From assembly GCA_016794345.1 (NCBI GenBank), contig JAEUKE010000207.1, positions 1-64,000 of the forward strand: a stretch of 64,000 nucleotides of DNA, written 5' to 3'. This DNA comes from Myxococcales bacterium. Lineage in GTDB: Bacteria > Myxococcota_A > Polyangia > Polyangiales > Polyangiaceae. How positions within the stretch are numbered: the first letter of the stretch is position 1; the number at the start of each line of letters is the position of its first letter. Below the pieces are notes generated by a model. That model was not told the DNA's origin and ran no database searches. It saw only the letters and a list, made by a program, of their open reading frames with translations. This document shows positions 61,707 to 64,000 of this stretch, in pieces. Made by a program: the position numbers and the translations under genes.

Positions 61707-62360
61707 TCACGCGAGCCACAGCGCGAGCGCATAGCCGAAGAGGCCGACCGTCGCGATCACCGCGCCCACTGCGGCCGGGCGCGGGTGGAGCCGTCCGGTC
61801 TCGTCGAGGGCCCGCTGCAACACGACGGCCAGGCCGGCGAGGAGCAAGAGAAACGAGGAGCCGAGGACCAATGACCACCCGCGGCTCGGCCCCGGCTCAC
61901 GAGCCAGCTCGGCCAGGAGCTTCTGCTCGATCGCGGCGGGCGGCTCGGTGGCGGAATCGACCGGCCGCTCGGTCGTGGACTCGAGCCGAGCGATCGCCGC
62001 GCGCGCCGCCTCGGCGTCGGCGGCGTGCGGGACGATGGCCCACGCGGTCGATGACGACGCCGTCGTGATCGCGCGATACGCGCGCAGCGCCAGGTCCTTG
62101 CGCTTGCGTGCCTCGGACTCCCGCGCGAGGGCGAGGAGCCTCCCGTAGGCGACCCGCACGTGAGGGGCGCCGGGCGCGTACCAGGTGGCGGCAGCGCGAG
62201 CGTGATCGATGGCGAGGTCGGGATCGCCAGCCTCGAGCGCGGACGTGCTCTTCGCGATTTCCTGCTCGCCCGCGAAGATCACGCGGAAGGTCAGGCCCGC
62301 GGCGCCGAGCACAAGGACGAACACGATCGTGAGGGCGCCCTTGAGCCAGCGCAGGCTCAC
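61707..62360 (-). CDS. Membrane protein with a helical periplasmic or cytoplasmic domain
   Basis: 217 aa from GTG 62360 (GTGA overlap with the ABC permease). One N-terminal transmembrane helix (LKGALTIVFVLVLGAAGLTFRVIFA), a TPR-like helical domain (AIDHARAAATWYAPGAPHVRVAYGRLLALA), and two C-terminal helices (WSLVLGSSFLLLLAGLAVVL; AVGAVIATVGLFGYALALWL). Probable partner of the upstream ABC permease. Confidence 0.72.
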   Translation of the reverse strand: MSLRWLKGALTIVFVLVLGAAGLTFRVIFAGEQEIAKSTSALEAGDPDLAIDHARAAATWYAPGAPHVRVAYGRLLALARESEARKRKDLALRAYRAITTASSSTAWAIVPHAADAEAARAAIARLESTTERPVDSATEPPAAIEQKLLAELAREPGPSRGWSLVLGSSFLLLLAGLAVVLQRALDETGRLHPRPAAVGAVIATVGLFGYALALWLA

Positions 62361-63289
62361 AAGAAGTCGCGCCTCTTGAAGATGAAGCTCGCGAGCGCCA
62401 AGAGGGCGATGGCCCATCCGACGGCGGTGCCCGCGGCGAGCAGGAGGTAGCCGAGCCGGTCCACGTTGGCGGCCTCTCCGGTGAGGAGCGGGCGAGGCGG
62501 CACGTACACCTGCAGGTTGGGCACGGCCTTCCCGAGCACCTTGGCGGCCGCGCTCACCTCGGGCCCGAAGAACTTCTTCGGGAACCGCGCGAGGGAGTCC
62601 GAAGATCGGCCCACGATCCAGACGCCGAACGTCATCAAGGCGCTGACGAACGGGGTCGAGAACGAGGACATGAGGAGCGCGATGGCCGTCACGATCCCGA
62701 CCTCGAGCAGGGTGAGCAGCCCCTGAGTGACTATGGCGCGCCGTTCATCCGGCGCGACGGCGCAGAACATCGCCCCGGCCACCAGCATGCCGATCGCCCA
62801 GAGGATAGGCCCGAAGGTGAACGCGGAGGGCCATTTGAGGCCCGCCGCGACCAGGGCGGCCACGAGCACGAGCCCGGCGCCGGCTACTGCGAGGACGTTC
62901 GCGCCGCCCAGTCCGGCCGCAAGGCCAAGGACGAGGCCGGTGTCCGCCGCGATGAAGGTGAAGATCGTCAGCATGATGCCGAGGAACTTCCCCACGATGT
63001 ACTCGGGGCGAGAGATGGGCCGCGCGAGGATCGGGAAGATGGTCTTCTGATCGAGCTCGCGGTGGAGCGTGGTCGCGCCGATGACGACCGCGACGACGAT
63101 TCCGAAGATCGAGATCGAGGCGGTGCCGAGATCGCTCACGACGCGCGGCGCGCTCTCCAACGTGAAGCTGCCGATGACCAGCGAAAAGAGCGAGACGCAG
63201 AAAGCCACGCCGGCCAGCCCGAGGAGGATCCGCGCGCGGACAGACTCCCGATACGTGTTCTCCGCGATGGCTTGCACTCGACCTAGCAT
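62357..63289 (-). CDS. ABC-2-type transporter permease
   Basis: 310 aa, six or more transmembrane helices. NosY/ABC-2-like features: ENTYRESVRARILLGL start, FTLESAPRVVSDLGTASISIFGIVVAVVIGATTL, HRELDQKTIFPILARPISRPEYIVGKFLG (the conserved loop of such permeases). The ATPase gene is not in the window, so the transport partner is unknown. Divergent from the sirtuin gene with a 20-bp spacer. Confidence 0.9.
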   Translation of the reverse strand: MLGRVQAIAENTYRESVRARILLGLAGVAFCVSLFSLVIGSFTLESAPRVVSDLGTASISIFGIVVAVVIGATTLHRELDQKTIFPILARPISRPEYIVGKFLGIMLTIFTFIAADTGLVLGLAAGLGGANVLAVAGAGLVLVAALVAAGLKWPSAFTFGPILWAIGMLVAGAMFCAVAPDERRAIVTQGLLTLLEVGIVTAIALLMSSFSTPFVSALMTFGVWIVGRSSDSLARFPKKFFGPEVSAAAKVLGKAVPNLQVYVPPRPLLTGEAANVDRLGYLLLAAGTAVGWAIALLALASFIFKRRDFL

Positions 63290-63309
63290 CCCGACGCGCG
63301 GAAGTTAGC

Positions 63310-64000
63310 ATGTCCGAGGAAAAGGTTGTTCGCGCGCCCCGAGGTTCGATGAGCTCCTCCCCGCACCTTCCTTCCCCCTGGCCCCCCTCCACGTCGTGGA
63401 GGGGGGAGGAGCTGGGCGAGCTGCTCCGTGGCAAGCGCCTGGCTGCGCTGACCGGGGCGGGGATGAGCACCGACTCGGGGATCCCCGACTACCGAGGAGA
63501 GACCGGCCGCGCCCGGGTGAGCACGCCGATCCAGCACCGCGAGTTCGTCCACCACGAGGCCGTTCGCAGGCGTTATTGGGCCCGGAGCTTCCTCGGCTGG
63601 CCGCGCATCTCGACGGCGAAGCCCAACCCTGCCCACGTCGCGCTGGCCCAGCTCGAGCAGGCCGGCGTGGTCGCCCATGTCATCACGCAGAACGTGGACC
63701 GGCTCCACCACGCCGCTGGCAGCCGTCGGGTCATCGAGCTGCACGGCGCCCTGGCGAACGTCGTGTGCCTCACGTGCGGCGCCAAGGAGCTCCGTGCCGA
63801 GCTCCAGTCGCGGCTCTCCCGGATGAACGACGATCTCGTGGCGCGCGACGTGGTCGTCGCGCCCGACGGCGACGCCGAGCTGCCCGCCCAGGCCACCGAG
63901 AGCTTCCGGGTGCCCGGGTGCCTCGCCTGCGGCGGCGTGCTCAAGCCCGACGTCGTGTTCTTCGGCGACAACGTTCCTCGGCCCATCGTGGACGAGGCCT
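63310..64000 (+). CDS. SIR2-family NAD-dependent deacylase, class II (SIRT4-like), cut by the window edge
   Basis: About 230 codons visible; the C-terminus is beyond the window. Motifs: GAGMSTDSGIPDYR (NAD site), ITQNVDRLHHAAGS, ELHGALANVVCLTCG and CLACGGVLKPDVVFFGD (Zn and substrate region). STPIQHREF, FVHHEAVRRRYWARSFLGW and KPNPAH match the SIRT4-like class II subgroup. Starts at ATG 63310 or 63349; either places the C6/G6 palindromic element (63382-63406) inside the reading frame, as residues ~25-33 (PPSTSWRGE). Confidence 0.92.
   Translation, partial: MSEEKVVRAPRGSMSSSPHLPSPWPPSTSWRGEELGELLRGKRLAALTGAGMSTDSGIPDYRGETGRARVSTPIQHREFVHHEAVRRRYWARSFLGWPRISTAKPNPAHVALAQLEQAGVVAHVITQNVDRLHHAAGSRRVIELHGALANVVCLTCGAKELRAELQSRLSRMNDDLVARDVVVAPDGDAELPAQATESFRVPGCLACGGVLKPDVVFFGDNVPRPIVDEA
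63382..63406. repeat. Palindromic C6/G6 element, copy C, inside the sirtuin gene
   Basis: CCCCCCTCCACG (63382-63393) and CGTGGAGGGGGG (63395-63406) pair around a single T, a 12-bp dyad. The G-side flank of copies A and B corresponds to the complement of the CCTTCCCCCTGG that precedes it, so this copy is inverted. It is in frame in the sirtuin. Confidence 0.8.

Overview
The window is about 70% GC, and its gene content points to a myxobacterium (Myxococcota), probably of the Polyangiales/Sandaracinus side. The grounds are many short-signal lipoproteins with Gly/Ser/Thr linkers, a MYXO-CTERM-type surface protein, an AgmX/PglI C-terminal-domain protein, a Ser/Thr kinase, Rhs toxins and very high GC3. 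The order and family are inference. About 55 protein genes cover almost all of the DNA. No rRNA, tRNA or transposase was seen.

Layout. 0-14.4 kb: a ceramidase-like lipoprotein, aspS with a coupled small lipoprotein, a polytopic membrane protein, further lipoproteins, a YqjD/YqjE-like pair, a P450, an FGE-fold lipoprotein, a wHTH regulator and an aldehyde dehydrogenase. 14.6-17.9 kb: a secreted protein-arginine deiminase (PAD) with all four catalytic residues, coupled to an exported HEAT-like protein. 17.9-24 kb: a DUF692/MNIO domain fused to a zinc alcohol dehydrogenase, followed by a radical SAM/SPASM enzyme and a convergent di-haem cytochrome c lipoprotein. This is the best candidate in the window for an undescribed peptide-modification pathway. 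24-32.5 kb: a YkgJ-type cysteine-cluster protein, MAPEG, AraC, a Rieske oxygenase, a large fused methyltransferase and an AgmX-type protein. 32.5-37.6 kb: dabBA (inorganic-carbon uptake) divergent from a LysR/NhaR-like regulator. 37.7-46.1 kb: surface and envelope proteins, a zinc-less M61-like PDZ protein and a fadN-fadA beta-oxidation operon.

46.2-56.4 kb is a polymorphic-toxin module bounded by a 21-bp exact direct repeat. Two Rhs genes are divergent. One carries a PAAR-like DUF4150 domain and an unknown toxin tip. The other ends in a cytidine-deaminase-fold tip (CAE and PCxxC). Each is translationally coupled to a downstream gene that is a candidate immunity gene. 56.4-63.3 kb holds a small membrane protein, a second MAPEG protein, a photoactive-yellow-protein-like/V4R protein next to a soluble Ser/Thr kinase, a FliA-type sigma factor, an AI-2E-family permease and an ABC permease pair. 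The right edge cuts a SIRT4-like (class II) sirtuin.

Two whole-window patterns stand out. Eight adjacent gene pairs overlap by 4 bp (ATGA or GTGA), which suggests widespread translational coupling. A C6-TC...GA-G6 palindromic element occurs three times, and two of the copies lie inside the N-terminal reading frames of genes.
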